From NCBI RefSeq assembly GCF_021655555.1, contig NZ_AP023086.1, forward strand, positions 3,316,685 through 3,380,684: 64,000 nucleotides of DNA, written 5' to 3'. Shown piece after piece: positions 1 through 8,941 of this stretch (position 1 is the first letter of the stretch; each line of letters begins with the position of its first letter). The notes under the pieces were generated by a model. The model had not been told where the DNA came from, made no database searches, and saw only the letters and a program-made list of their open reading frames with translations. Origin of the DNA: Marinagarivorans cellulosilyticus. Its GTDB lineage: Bacteria; Pseudomonadota; Gammaproteobacteria; Pseudomonadales; Cellvibrionaceae. Made by a program: the position numbers and the translations under genes.

Positions 1-60
1 TGGATAGAAAACCAATACAGCTAATATTTGTTCGCGTACAGGTAATAGAGATTTTATTTT

Positions 61-1233
61 ATGAAAATAGCAGTAGCAGGCACAGGGTATGTTGGGCTTT
101 CGAATGCAGTATTAATCGCGCAAAACCATGAGGTTGTTGCCATTGATATTGTGGAGGAAAAGGTGGCGATGCTAAATGAGCGAAAATCGCCCATCGAAGA
201 TAAAGAGCTGCACGAATACCTTGCGGATAAAAAGTTAAACTTGCGCGCCACTACCAGCAAGCGCGATGCTTATGAGGGCGCAGCTTTTGTGGTGATTGCC
301 ACCCCAACCGATTACGACGTGGAAACTAACTACTTTAATACAGGCTCTGTTGAAGCAGTGATTAAAGATGTTATGGCGGTTAACCCTAATGCAGTTATGG
401 TGATTAAGTCGACCATCCCTGTAGGTTTTACTCAGCGTATTAAGGCGCAGTTGGGTACTGATAATATTATATTTTCGCCAGAGTTTTTGCGCGAGGGCAA
501 AGCGCTTTACGATAACTTGCACCCTTCGCGTATTGTGGTTGGTGAGCAATCCGAACGTGCGCAAACCTTTGCTGGCTTATTGGTAGAAGGTGCAGTAAAA
601 AATGCAGCTGATATCCCTGTGTTATTTACCGACTCCACTGAGGCCGAGGCAATTAAGCTGTTTGCTAATACCTACTTGGCTATGCGGGTTGCTTATTTTA
701 ACGAGCTAGATACCTACGCTGAAACGCACGGTTTAAATAGTCGACAAATTATCGAAGGCATTGGCTTAGATCCGCGAATAGGCAATCATTATAATAATCC
801 ATCGTTTGGTTATGGTGGTTATTGCTTGCCTAAAGATACGCGCCAGCTATTGGCTAACTATAACGAGGTACCCAATAATATTATCCGCGCAATTGTCGAC
901 TCCAATACCACCCGCAAAGATTTTATTGCCGATGCTATCGTACGTAAAAACCCCAAACGTGTGGGTATTTATCGCCTTATTATGAAGGCTGGGTCCGATA
1001 ATTTCCGTGCATCGTCTATTCAAGGCGTGATGAAGCGAATTAAAGCAAAAGGCATTGAGGTGGTAATTTACGAGCCAGTTTTGACTGAGGCTGAGTTTTT
1101 CCGTTCTAAAGTGATGACGGATTTTGAAGAGTTCAAAGCCAGTTGTGATGTGATTGTTGCCAACCGTATGGTTGATGAAATTCGCGATGTGGCCGATAAA
1201 GTGTATACCCGCGACTTGTTTGGTAATGACTAA
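61..1233 (+). CDS. ugd: UDP-glucose 6-dehydrogenase
   Basis: Oxidises UDP-glucose to UDP-glucuronate with two NAD+ in the cytoplasm, supplying precursor for capsule, exopolysaccharide or lipid A sugar modification. The N-terminal Rossmann motif GTGYVGLS (residues 7-14), the central helix with EAIKLFANTYLAMR (around 195-209) and the catalytic cysteine in GYGGYCLPKDT (Cys255) are all present. At 390 residues it is the short type, like the E. coli enzyme. The ATG is the first in-frame start and follows an A/T-rich leader. The gene stands at the window edge, so a polysaccharide cluster may lie to the left. A bidirectional hairpin terminator follows it. Confidence 0.95.
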   Translation: MKIAVAGTGYVGLSNAVLIAQNHEVVAIDIVEEKVAMLNERKSPIEDKELHEYLADKKLNLRATTSKRDAYEGAAFVVIATPTDYDVETNYFNTGSVEAVIKDVMAVNPNAVMVIKSTIPVGFTQRIKAQLGTDNIIFSPEFLREGKALYDNLHPSRIVVGEQSERAQTFAGLLVEGAVKNAADIPVLFTDSTEAEAIKLFANTYLAMRVAYFNELDTYAETHGLNSRQIIEGIGLDPRIGNHYNNPSFGYGGYCLPKDTRQLLANYNEVPNNIIRAIVDSNTTRKDFIADAIVRKNPKRVGIYRLIMKAGSDNFRASSIQGVMKRIKAKGIEVVIYEPVLTEAEFFRSKVMTDFEEFKASCDVIVANRMVDEIRDVADKVYTRDLFGND

Positions 1234-1261
1234 GCGCTATAGATCTATTCTTTGAAAATAT

Positions 1262-1299
1262 ACGGCAGGCGAATGCTATTATGCTATTCACCTGCCGTT
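1262..1299. terminator. Bidirectional Rho-independent terminator
   Basis: ACGGCAGGcGAAT pairs with ATTCaCCTGCCGT and is followed by TTTTCTC. It lies between the convergent ugd and helix-turn-helix genes and probably serves both. Confidence 0.75.
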
Positions 1300-1302
1300 T
1301 TC

Positions 1303-1836
1303 TCAGCCTGTTCGGGCTTCTAAAAACTCTTTGCGCAGGGCGTAAATATAGTGGCGGCTGGCGTCGCTGTGGCCTTCTATATAATCCACGCTTTTGCCTT
1401 TTTTGAGTAGCTTAAGCACTTGGGCGCGCTTTAGTGGCTCGCCATTGCGAGAAGTGTAAGGCTTGCGCTTTTGCCCTCGCATGGATTCGCCGCGCTTTTT
1501 GTAATTCTCGGCCAGTGCTTTTTTGGTGAATAGCGTAATGCCGTTATTGCGGCAGTAGCGGGCAAGGTTGCGCGGGTCCATGCCCATATCTTTTGCGACA
1601 TCCTTTAGTAACTCGCCGCTATTAATACGCTTTTTGACTATTTTGACCCGCTCTGGTGTGTAAGTCGTCGGGATTTTGCCGCGCGGCCCTGGCACGCTAA
1701 TATTCAGCGCGCTGCAAATGCGGTACCAGCGGTTAGAGCTAATGCCTTCTTCCGCCAGCGCCTCGTATAGGTATTTACCGCTTTTTAGCATCGCTTTTAC
1801 GCGCTTCACAATAGCCTTGTCGGCACTAATACTCAT
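1303..1836 (-). CDS. Helix-turn-helix-rich hypothetical protein
   Basis: A 177-residue basic protein of unrecognised family. Three short segments look like resolvase/transposase-type helix-turn-helix units: around residues 8-45 (VKAMLKSGKYLYEALAEEG), 60-98 (VKKRINSGELLKDVAKDMG then DPRNLARYCRNN) and 135-172 (LKLLKKGKSVDYIEGHS then SRHYIYALRKEF). This suggests a DNA-binding protein made of repeated tri-helical modules with no catalytic domain. The start is supported by GAGGG seven bases upstream of ATG. No operon partner is seen. It could be a regulator or a relic of a mobile-element DNA-binding protein; the sequence does not decide. Confidence 0.7.
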   Translation of the reverse strand: MSISADKAIVKRVKAMLKSGKYLYEALAEEGISSNRWYRICSALNISVPGPRGKIPTTYTPERVKIVKKRINSGELLKDVAKDMGMDPRNLARYCRNNGITLFTKKALAENYKKRGESMRGQKRKPYTSRNGEPLKRAQVLKLLKKGKSVDYIEGHSDASRHYIYALRKEFLEARTG

Positions 1837-2094
1837 AGTTAACCCTCATTCATTTGTGCAATATCTAAAGCATAGACAATCATTCGTAAACGACAGTAAA
1901 AAAACGGGATGCGGCGTATTTAACGGACAAGTGGAATGTATTGACTAAAAGGGCGTGGCATTAGGTAGGGCTAATATATGCCCTAAGTTTCTGTACCTAA
2001 CGTGATAACTTGTAATGTTATATAGGCATGTTATAAAGCTCTGGTTTTTATATTTAATTGTCGATTTACGTTTAAGGCTTTTAGAGGATTTGAT

Positions 2095-2892
2095 ATGAGG
2101 TTAACGTGTTTTGTTGTGGCGGCTGGTTTGCTGCTGTCTTTGCCTGCAAGTGCTGGAAGTAGCCCGCAGCCCAGCGATGATGAGAGAGGTAATATTTGTG
2201 AGGGGTTTGGGCCGCAAACTCCGCGCGATATTGACAGCGCAAAGGGGCGGAACTCAGTTATTTTTACTGTCGCGCCCAAAGCATCAGAAATGAATTTATG
2301 TAACATCCATTTTCATGAAAATGCGGAGCATAAAGCTAAAGCATTTTCGATCTACGCCGGTGACGGCCATGACGGTTATAACTCGGGTTATCAGTGTAAG
2401 CTCAGTAAAACATTAAGTAAAAAGGAGCGAGCGCCAACAGCAGGCTCAATTTGTGCGGGTGAGCATGGTGATCTGGTGCCGGGCGATACAATAGAAGTGC
2501 ATTGGGTGTACTCCAGTTGCGACATCAAGCCTGGGCCAACATTGGGGGCGTGTTTTTCTGAGTCGTGCGCAAACCCAGATTTACGCGTGGAGACGCAAGT
2601 CTTTACTTTGGTGAATGATTCCGCGGCGCTTAATTTTAATGAATTGCAAAGCGCGCGCAACTTGCCAAAGAATACCGGCAAGCCGGTTGAATTTTTAGGC
2701 TCGACTACGGGACCTTCGTATAATGATGCGGTGTGTTCGCCTTATCAGGTGACCTGGAGTGTGCGGCCCAAGTGTGCAAAGCTGGATATCAACTCGGTAG
2801 GGCAGTGGTGTAAATCTAATATCTTTAAGGAAGATCATGCCCATGGTGTTCGCAAGCTAGTGACTAACCCTAAGCTATTATCAGAGTTTTAG
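2095..2892 (+). CDS. Delta-class carbonic anhydrase, secreted
   Basis: Predicted to interconvert CO2 and bicarbonate outside the cytoplasm. The protein (265 residues) begins with a signal peptide, probable cleavage after ASA at residue 20, then an early Cys35. A histidine cluster NIHFHENAEHK (His72, His74, His79) and HWVYSSC (His136, Cys142) resemble zinc-ligand regions of the delta-class enzymes known from diatoms and of their marine bacterial relatives. About ten further cysteines suggest disulfides in the mature periplasmic protein. AGAGGA precedes the ATG. It is a single gene followed by a terminator. The family call rests on recalled motifs; a cysteine-rich secreted protein of another family is the alternative. 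Confidence 0.75.
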   Translation: MRLTCFVVAAGLLLSLPASAGSSPQPSDDERGNICEGFGPQTPRDIDSAKGRNSVIFTVAPKASEMNLCNIHFHENAEHKAKAFSIYAGDGHDGYNSGYQCKLSKTLSKKERAPTAGSICAGEHGDLVPGDTIEVHWVYSSCDIKPGPTLGACFSESCANPDLRVETQVFTLVNDSAALNFNELQSARNLPKNTGKPVEFLGSTTGPSYNDAVCSPYQVTWSVRPKCAKLDINSVGQWCKSNIFKEDHAHGVRKLVTNPKLLSEF

Positions 2893-2940
2893 CGTTTCCG
2901 ACTGGGTTGTAGTGCCACCCACCTATAGTGAGCGAATAAT

Positions 2941-2969
2941 AAAAAGGCGGCCCGCGAGAGTCGCCTTTT
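2941..2969. terminator. Rho-independent terminator
   Basis: AAAAGGCG pairs with CGCCTTTT across a 12-base loop, between the convergent carbonic anhydrase and DEAD-box genes. Confidence 0.7.
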
Positions 2970-3009
2970 CCTTTTGTGACTATTCAGTCGTAAAAACTAC
3001 TGCTCACTC

Positions 3010-3180
3010 GGGGGCCTGAATGATTGCTTTCTAGGCACTCCCGCGTCGGGCCTTACAGGGATTGTAAGGGGGAGAAAGCGCAGGAGCACGCTTTCCAGAG
3101 CGCGTGCATAGCGCCCACGGGTGGCTTGAGCGGTCTAGAAAATGATCAATTAGCGTTCAGTTGTGCAGATGGCTGAATAG
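3010..3180 (+). repeat. Interspersed intergenic repeat, copy 1
   Basis: This stretch shares ordered blocks with the reverse complement of 8581-8755: a TTTCTAGGCACTC-like block, GCAGGAGCAC, a 26-base block beginning GGCTTGAGCGG and ending AAAATGATCA (24 of 26 identical), and GGCTGAATAG followed by YTAC. Both copies lie between convergent genes. No open reading frame of note is inside. Confidence 0.6.
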
Positions 3181-3184
3181 CTAC

Positions 3185-4507
3185 TTACTTTTTCCGTCTT
3201 AGTGGGGTGGAGCCGTCGCCGGATGTGCTCACAGCTTCGCGGCGGGTTGGGGCTGCTTTAGCCTTGCCTCCTTTGTTACTGCCTTTTTTACTTGGGTTGC
3301 TTTTGCTCGCAGGTTTGCGCTTTTTGGTGCTGGCTGCCTTACCCGAGGCCTTTACTTTTTTGGGGCCGCTGTAGGTGCCTTCAAGTCCTTTAATCTTGCG
3401 CGGGGTTAGGCGTATTTTCAAATAACGCTCTATGCTGGACATCAGGTTATAGTCAGGTGCGCTAACAAGGGTTATAGCCTTGCCGTTGGCATCGGAGCGG
3501 CCAGTGCGGCCGATGCGGTGGACATGGTCGTCGCCAGAGTGGGCTACGGTAAAGTTAATGACTAAGTCAACATGCTTGATATCTAGCCCGCGGGCTGCAA
3601 CATCGGTAGCCACAACCACTTGGAGCTTGTCGTCTTTAAATTGGTTGAGTATTTGCTTGCGCAAGCTTTGGCTTAGCTCGCCATGTATGTAGCCAGATTT
3701 GAACTTTTTATAGTTAAGCACATGGCTCAAGCGTTCTGCTTGCTCGCGGGTTTTGCAAAAAATCATTACCCGCTTTGGCTCCTCTTCTTTAATCAGTTCG
3801 CCGATGATGTTGGCTTTGTGCTTGTCATCGTCGGCAAATATACGCTCTTGCACAATATTGCTATGCCCGTGAGATAAGCTGTCGATCTCAAGGCGAAGCG
3901 GCTCTTTAAGCTGCTTGCTGATTTCGTTAATACCAAGATGCTTCAGCGTTGCAGAAAAAAGTAGGGTTTGCCGGTTCGTAGCGCAGCGGGTGGCAATGGT
4001 GTGCATGTCCTCGGCAAAGCCCATGTCGAGCATGCGGTCGGCCTCGTCCAAGACTAAAACTTCTAGATCGCTGAAATCGACGTTGCCTTTTTCGATATGT
4101 TCGACCAAGCGCCCAGGCGTGGCAATAAGGACTTCAGGGTTCTTACGGATATTGGCCACTTGGTATTTATAGGCTTCGCCGCCCATGATAAGGCCGCACT
4201 TTAGGTGCGTGAAAGCGGCCATATCTTGAAAAGCTTGTTGGGTTTGTAGTGCCAGTTCGCGGGTGGGGAGAAGAATTAGGCCGCGAGTGCTCGAGCGCGG
4301 CCGGTCTTCGGCTAAAAAACGCTCTAGCATCGGGAGTAAAAAGGCTGCGGTTTTTCCGCCGCCTGTTTTGGCTGACACCATGAGGTCTCGGCCTTCTCGT
4401 GCAGCTGGGATGGCGCGGGCTTGTACCTCGGTGGCCTCGGTGAAGCCCAGCTTATCGATGGCTTTTTGCAGGCGGGGGTGAAGTTGTAAATCTAAAATAC
4501 TGGACAC
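3185..4507 (-). CDS. DEAD-box ATP-dependent RNA helicase
   Basis: Unwinds RNA duplexes in ribosome assembly, mRNA turnover or cold adaptation. Both RecA-like domains are complete: Q-motif region near residues 10-25, motif I SAKTGGGKTAA, Ia LPTRELALQ, Ib ATPGRLVEH, motif II VLDEADRMLD, motif III FSATL, and HRIGRTGR near the C terminus. Motif I reads SAKTGGGKT where most relatives have AQTGSGKT. Residues from about 370 to 440 form a strongly basic Lys/Arg/Ser-rich tail typical of RNA-tethering extensions. It is closest in style to SrmB/RhlE-type proteins and one of three such helicases in the window. Monocistronic. Confidence 0.9.
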   Translation of the reverse strand: MSSILDLQLHPRLQKAIDKLGFTEATEVQARAIPAAREGRDLMVSAKTGGGKTAAFLLPMLERFLAEDRPRSSTRGLILLPTRELALQTQQAFQDMAAFTHLKCGLIMGGEAYKYQVANIRKNPEVLIATPGRLVEHIEKGNVDFSDLEVLVLDEADRMLDMGFAEDMHTIATRCATNRQTLLFSATLKHLGINEISKQLKEPLRLEIDSLSHGHSNIVQERIFADDDKHKANIIGELIKEEEPKRVMIFCKTREQAERLSHVLNYKKFKSGYIHGELSQSLRKQILNQFKDDKLQVVVATDVAARGLDIKHVDLVINFTVAHSGDDHVHRIGRTGRSDANGKAITLVSAPDYNLMSSIERYLKIRLTPRKIKGLEGTYSGPKKVKASGKAASTKKRKPASKSNPSKKGSNKGGKAKAAPTRREAVSTSGDGSTPLRRKK

Positions 4508-5446
4508 GATAACTACCTAAATTGGGGTCGCAGAGCTGCGAAAGGGGGCATTATAGCCTTGTCGGGCAGGGTTAAGGAGAATTGGGGTTAACAAGTTGGT
4601 GTATTTAGGGGCTTAGTGAGTATGAATATAGGCACCTTCCTTGGTGCAAAAGTTTGACCTTTCGTCGCGAAGCAGTATATCGAGTTCGAAGCATCGAGTT
4701 CGAGTGTACCGAGAACGGGGGGCGCGACGGCCTTAAGCATCTTGCTAGCTATCCTTGGGTGGTTCTCCTTGCTTCGCTATATCCTTCCTATAGCGAAATT
4801 TGGCAAGCTCCATTGCCGCAACATGGCCTTATGTTGAACGTGACCCTTGATCCTCCTATTTGGTCGGCTCCTTTATATGCATCCTGCACTATTGCTCGCC
4901 TTCCAAGCGAAGTATTCCTATATTTCCTTATTGCATCCTGCTTTAAACCCATCCATGGGCGGCTCCTTTGTAACTCCTTGACGTGTCGCGCGTTAGTTTG
5001 CTGATTGGCCGTGCTCACGTGTACTGTTGTATTGCTATACGGTGCTAGTGCCAAAAAGTTGCACATCGGCTGTTATGATTTATTAGACGTGGCGGGCTAG
5101 CTAAACCGCACCATTTAATCACTAAAGTTATGTGTCCTGTGTCTGTAAAGCGATCTGTTGGCGCTCGCCCTACTGCCTAGTATGGGGTAGGCTTTGGCAT
5201 AGTATTATTTAGTGCAAGCATTAAGGACAAGTACAAAAATGTAAGCAAATGTAATGCTTAGGGTAGCGCCGCTACGACTGGCGATTGGTTTGTAATATTA
5301 GGTAATACTCGTTATTAATGTCTGAATAAAACTGAACTACGCTTATTGTAATTCCTGCGTGCTTAAGCGCCGGAAATTTACAAGTGTCTCCATTGCCTTT
5401 GGCTGACTGGTGAGCTGTTCGCAGTAGATTTTATTGAGTAACTTAT
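4508..5446. other. Long non-coding interval with short repeats
   Basis: No convincing gene was found on either strand; the longest frames have unlikely composition. The interval holds a direct repeat ATCGAGTTCGA near 4678-4700. The pair GGCTCCTTT/GCATCCTGC occurs twice (4866-4887 and, in the other order, 4933-4969). The palindrome CCCATCCATGGG lies at 4948-4959. These resemble decayed copies of palindromic intergenic repeats. The promoter of the downstream propeller-GGDEF gene should lie near its right end. Confidence 0.5.
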
Positions 5447-8400
5447 TTGTCGAATTCGAAAAACATAAATAATACAAGCTTAAATTGGCATTTTCTTGAC
5501 GGTTTTGCTGCCATTTGTGTTCGAGTGCTTCCGCTATTTCTAGGAGCGTTCTGCGCAACGATCTCGTATGCCGATATGTCTTTTAAAAGCCCTTTGAGCA
5601 GCTCTCAGGTAAGGCAAATTGGCGGGATTAATTCTATTGCTCAGGATCGTCACGGTTTTATATGGCTGGCCGGCGAGGTGGGGTTGGGGCGTTACGATGG
5701 CAGCGAGCTGCGGGTGTTTGAGCATCAGCCGAAAAACAAAAACAGCCTTATTAGTAGCTATATCCGTAAGATAAAAGTGGCGAACAACGGCACTTTGTGG
5801 GTGGCAACGGAGTCTGGCCTCTGCCGTTACCTTGATGCAGCAGAGCAGTTCGACTGTGATTTTAGCTGGCTGGGCCAGCCTTTGGGCGGAGCTTCCATGC
5901 AGGCTCTAGCCTTTGACAGACTGGGTGATTTGTATGTAGGTGGGCGGGCTGGATTGTTCTTTTTTAATGGTCAAGATAGGCAGCTAACAGCAATACCGTT
6001 TACTTCTGAAGGGGATGAATACCGCAATAGCACGGTAGTTGATTTATTAATGGATGGTCGTGGTTTTCTATGGATAGCGACAGCCTACAATGGTTTATTC
6101 CGTTATCACCCTGTGCATGGCGTTGTACAGCATATTCAATACGACGCTAATGGTGATAACACCACGGGCTTGGTCAGTGATAAAACGAAAGCCCTTCTGA
6201 TGGATGCTCAGGGTCGGTTGTGGGTTGGCACTTATGGTGGAGGCGTTAGTGTCTTCTCCGCCGATGGTGAGCACATTATTAATTACAACTTACAAAGCCA
6301 TGGTACTAAAGGTTTTGCCAGCAATGTGATTTGGGATATCTACGAAGATCAGGAAAATGTTATTTGGATTGCTATGGATCAGGGCGGGCTAGTCCAGTTT
6401 GACGAGGCTAAGCAACGCTTCTACCCAGAGCGCCACCGCCCACATGATGTGAATTCGCTGGCTTCCGATCAGGTGCGCGTTATTTTTGAGGACGCCAACC
6501 GCGATATGTGGGTCGGTACGTTTGATCGTGGCGTAAGCTTCTTTAACCACGGAAAAAAACGAATTCAAACCTACCGTAAAGACCCTAAAAACACTAACAC
6601 ATTAAGTCACAGCTCTATTTTGGCGCTACAGCAAGGTGCTGGCGATGTTTTGTGGGTTGGAACAGAAGATGGCTTCAATGCATTAAATACGGTAACCGGT
6701 AATGTGCAGCGTTATACCATCAGTAATACAGGTTTGCCGGCCAAGGCGGTTCTGTCAATAGCTCAAATGGACGAGCGGACGTTGTGGTTAGGCACGTGGT
6801 CCGGTGGGCTCGTGTCCTTCGATATTCCCACGGGTGAGGTTACTGCTTTAGCACAAGGCAGCGTGCCTGCGATTGTTGAGCGCAGTCGTTTTGTTTGGGA
6901 TATTTTAAACGCCAGTGATGGCAGTACGTGGCTTGCGAGCGAATTAAATGGCCTTATACGCTTAACCCATAATCGAACCAAGGCGGAGCATTATCAAGCT
7001 GTTGGCAGTAACCCTAGCAGCATATCGCACGATTTTATTTGGCGTATTATTGAACGTAAAAATGGCGATATTATGCTGGGAACTCATGGCGGGTTGGATA
7101 GTTTTGTCAGCGCCGAGGAGGGTTTTAAACACTGGCTTATTAACAGCGAGGTAAAAGGTGCTTTAAGTAAGCGTATTACTGCATTATTTGAAAATCACGA
7201 TCGATCCATTTGGGTCGGAACGCAGGATCAGGGTGTATTTTGGTTGTCACCAGAAGGCGATGTCATTAAGCACTTCGGTCGTGCCGAGGGCATGCCAGCA
7301 CTCACAGCATCGGCAATATTAGACGATTCTCTTGGGCGCATTTGGGTGGCAACGATCAATGGTTTAGTCTTGATCGATCCTGCAACCTTAGAGTTATCGG
7401 TATTTACTCATGACAGTGGTTTGGCTGGTAATAATTTTAACCGAAATGCTTTTGTTCGTGGTTCCGATGGGTATTTTTACATTGGTGGGGCCGATGGCTT
7501 AAATCGCTTTAAACCTGAGGAACTCAAGCCGCAAGATACCGACTTTCCTGTATATGTTACCGGCTTTAGTTTGTTGAACGAACGTGTTTCTCCTGGGGCT
7601 TATCCGCTTGAGATTAGTACGTTATTTAGTCCAGCTATTCGCTTAAATCATCAGGATCTTATGGTTGCGCTCTCGTTTACTGCACTTAATTATCGCGATG
7701 CATCAACGCTAAGTTTTGCGTATCGCCTAGAGGGTTTTGACAACGACTGGCGAGCCGTGGGGGATAACCGCACGGCAACCTATACCAATATTCCTCCAGG
7801 CGAATACCAGTTTAAAGTGCGTGCAAGTCGCCACGACGGAGATTGGATTGTTTCAAGCCCCTTAGCCATAACAATGAAAGCCGCGCCGTGGTTGACGCTA
7901 TGGGCCTATTTGGGATACGCAATCATGCTTATTTTGTGTGGCGGCTGGATCGCAAATTACATGAATTTACGCGGTAAAAGCCGGCATTACCGGCGCCTCT
8001 CTCAGGAAGATTCGCTAACAGGCATTCTAAACCGTTTGGGTATGCATCACGCGATAGACAGCCTCTTTGAAAGCGCCAGCGCTAACGATATTACCGGTTT
8101 GTTAGTCATTGATATCGATCATTTTAAGCTTATTAATGATAATTATGGCCATGATCGTGGTGATCAAATATTAAAAAGTGTTGTTGAGGTTTTACAGTCT
8201 AGTGTTCGCCGTAGCGATATTCTTGGCCGCTGGGGTGGTGAAGAGTTTTTGTTAGTTTGCCCCAATGTCGATGCGGATATAATCCAAACCATTGCCGAAA
8301 AAATTCGTCATTCGGTTGAGCTGGCGCGTTTTGCCGGTTTAGCCGATAAGCTCACCGTTACTGTGAGTATTGGCGCTACTTTATTTACCGAGCAAGAAAG

Positions 8401-8482
8401 CTTAGATCACGGCTTTAAACGTGCAGATGATGCCTTGTATAGAGCTAAAAACGAAGGCCGCAACCGCTGCGTATACGTTTAA
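5447..8482 (+). CDS. Beta-propeller sensor diguanylate cyclase
   Basis: An inner-membrane receptor predicted to make cyclic di-GMP in response to a periplasmic signal. After a signal peptide ending near SYA, residues about 45-700 hold repeated two-component-regulator propeller blades (recurring G-x-LWVGT, GFIWLA, RIWVAT strings). A Y_Y_Y domain follows (about 700-795, FRLEGFDNDW-like AYRLEGFDNDW), then one transmembrane helix (about 805-828) and a C-terminal GGDEF domain. The catalytic loop is RWGGEEF, and RRSD five residues before it is an intact inhibitory I-site. The only upstream in-frame start is TTG, because a stop lies four codons before it; a GTG inside the signal peptide is less likely. 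Not in an operon. Confidence 0.9.
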   Translation: MSNSKNINNTSLNWHFLDGFAAICVRVLPLFLGAFCATISYADMSFKSPLSSSQVRQIGGINSIAQDRHGFIWLAGEVGLGRYDGSELRVFEHQPKNKNSLISSYIRKIKVANNGTLWVATESGLCRYLDAAEQFDCDFSWLGQPLGGASMQALAFDRLGDLYVGGRAGLFFFNGQDRQLTAIPFTSEGDEYRNSTVVDLLMDGRGFLWIATAYNGLFRYHPVHGVVQHIQYDANGDNTTGLVSDKTKALLMDAQGRLWVGTYGGGVSVFSADGEHIINYNLQSHGTKGFASNVIWDIYEDQENVIWIAMDQGGLVQFDEAKQRFYPERHRPHDVNSLASDQVRVIFEDANRDMWVGTFDRGVSFFNHGKKRIQTYRKDPKNTNTLSHSSILALQQGAGDVLWVGTEDGFNALNTVTGNVQRYTISNTGLPAKAVLSIAQMDERTLWLGTWSGGLVSFDIPTGEVTALAQGSVPAIVERSRFVWDILNASDGSTWLASELNGLIRLTHNRTKAEHYQAVGSNPSSISHDFIWRIIERKNGDIMLGTHGGLDSFVSAEEGFKHWLINSEVKGALSKRITALFENHDRSIWVGTQDQGVFWLSPEGDVIKHFGRAEGMPALTASAILDDSLGRIWVATINGLVLIDPATLELSVFTHDSGLAGNNFNRNAFVRGSDGYFYIGGADGLNRFKPEELKPQDTDFPVYVTGFSLLNERVSPGAYPLEISTLFSPAIRLNHQDLMVALSFTALNYRDASTLSFAYRLEGFDNDWRAVGDNRTATYTNIPPGEYQFKVRASRHDGDWIVSSPLAITMKAAPWLTLWAYLGYAIMLILCGGWIANYMNLRGKSRHYRRLSQEDSLTGILNRLGMHHAIDSLFESASANDITGLLVIDIDHFKLINDNYGHDRGDQILKSVVEVLQSSVRRSDILGRWGGEEFLLVCPNVDADIIQTIAEKIRHSVELARFAGLADKLTVTVSIGATLFTEQESLDHGFKRADDALYRAKNEGRNRCVYV

Positions 8483-8941
8483 CTAAGCGTTTTTATTGCT
8501 GTGCTGTTTTATTCTTTTTAAATGTAGCGGTGTCAAATATTGTTTCCGTGCGATAGCTCTTGCGAATGAAAGAATATCTGTAACTATTCAGCCATGCTCA
8601 GATAGGTCGGCAAACTGATCATTTTCTGGGCCGCTCAAGCCTTCTGCGACTTTGTGCTCCTGCTAAATCTACCTCCACGCATCCTTGCTGGGGCTGGTCG
8701 CTATGCAAGCGTTCCAGACGCCTGAATGCCAAGGAAACAATTAATTCGCCTTTAGGGTGACCATTATTTCGCACCCACCTGAATAGTTACGATTATCTTT
8801 CATTTACATTAATGGGGGTTGTGCTTAGCCTCTGCTCGAAAGCCGGCAGGCATAGGCTTGGTGAATAGCAAAGGGGACTGAGCATACTGCCAGACGGGGT
8901 GGTGGATTATCAGCATGCGCAGGGTAGTGTGTCTAGGTCTA
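8483..8941. other. Intergenic region between convergent genes
   Basis: No gene was seen. The left half carries the second copy of the interspersed repeat; the remainder (about 8760-8940) shows no recognisable signal and no strong terminator hairpin. Confidence 0.5.
8581..8755 (-). repeat. Interspersed intergenic repeat, copy 2
   Basis: The reverse complement of this stretch matches the 3010-3180 copy in block order. The best block, 8617-8642, matches 3123-3148 at 24 of 26 bases, and a GGCTGAATAGTTA end matches GGCTGAATAGCTA. Overall similarity is moderate, with insertions between blocks. Confidence 0.6.

Noticed and set aside
1964..2001. TAGGTA...TACCTA inverted repeat upstream of the carbonic anhydrase
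   Set aside because: Imperfect, no T-run and no match to a known operator; too weak to call.
4654..5066. Open frames on both strands (116 and 92 codons) in the long gap
   Set aside because: Composition is unlike a protein, no ribosome-binding site, and the frames run through palindromic repeat debris.
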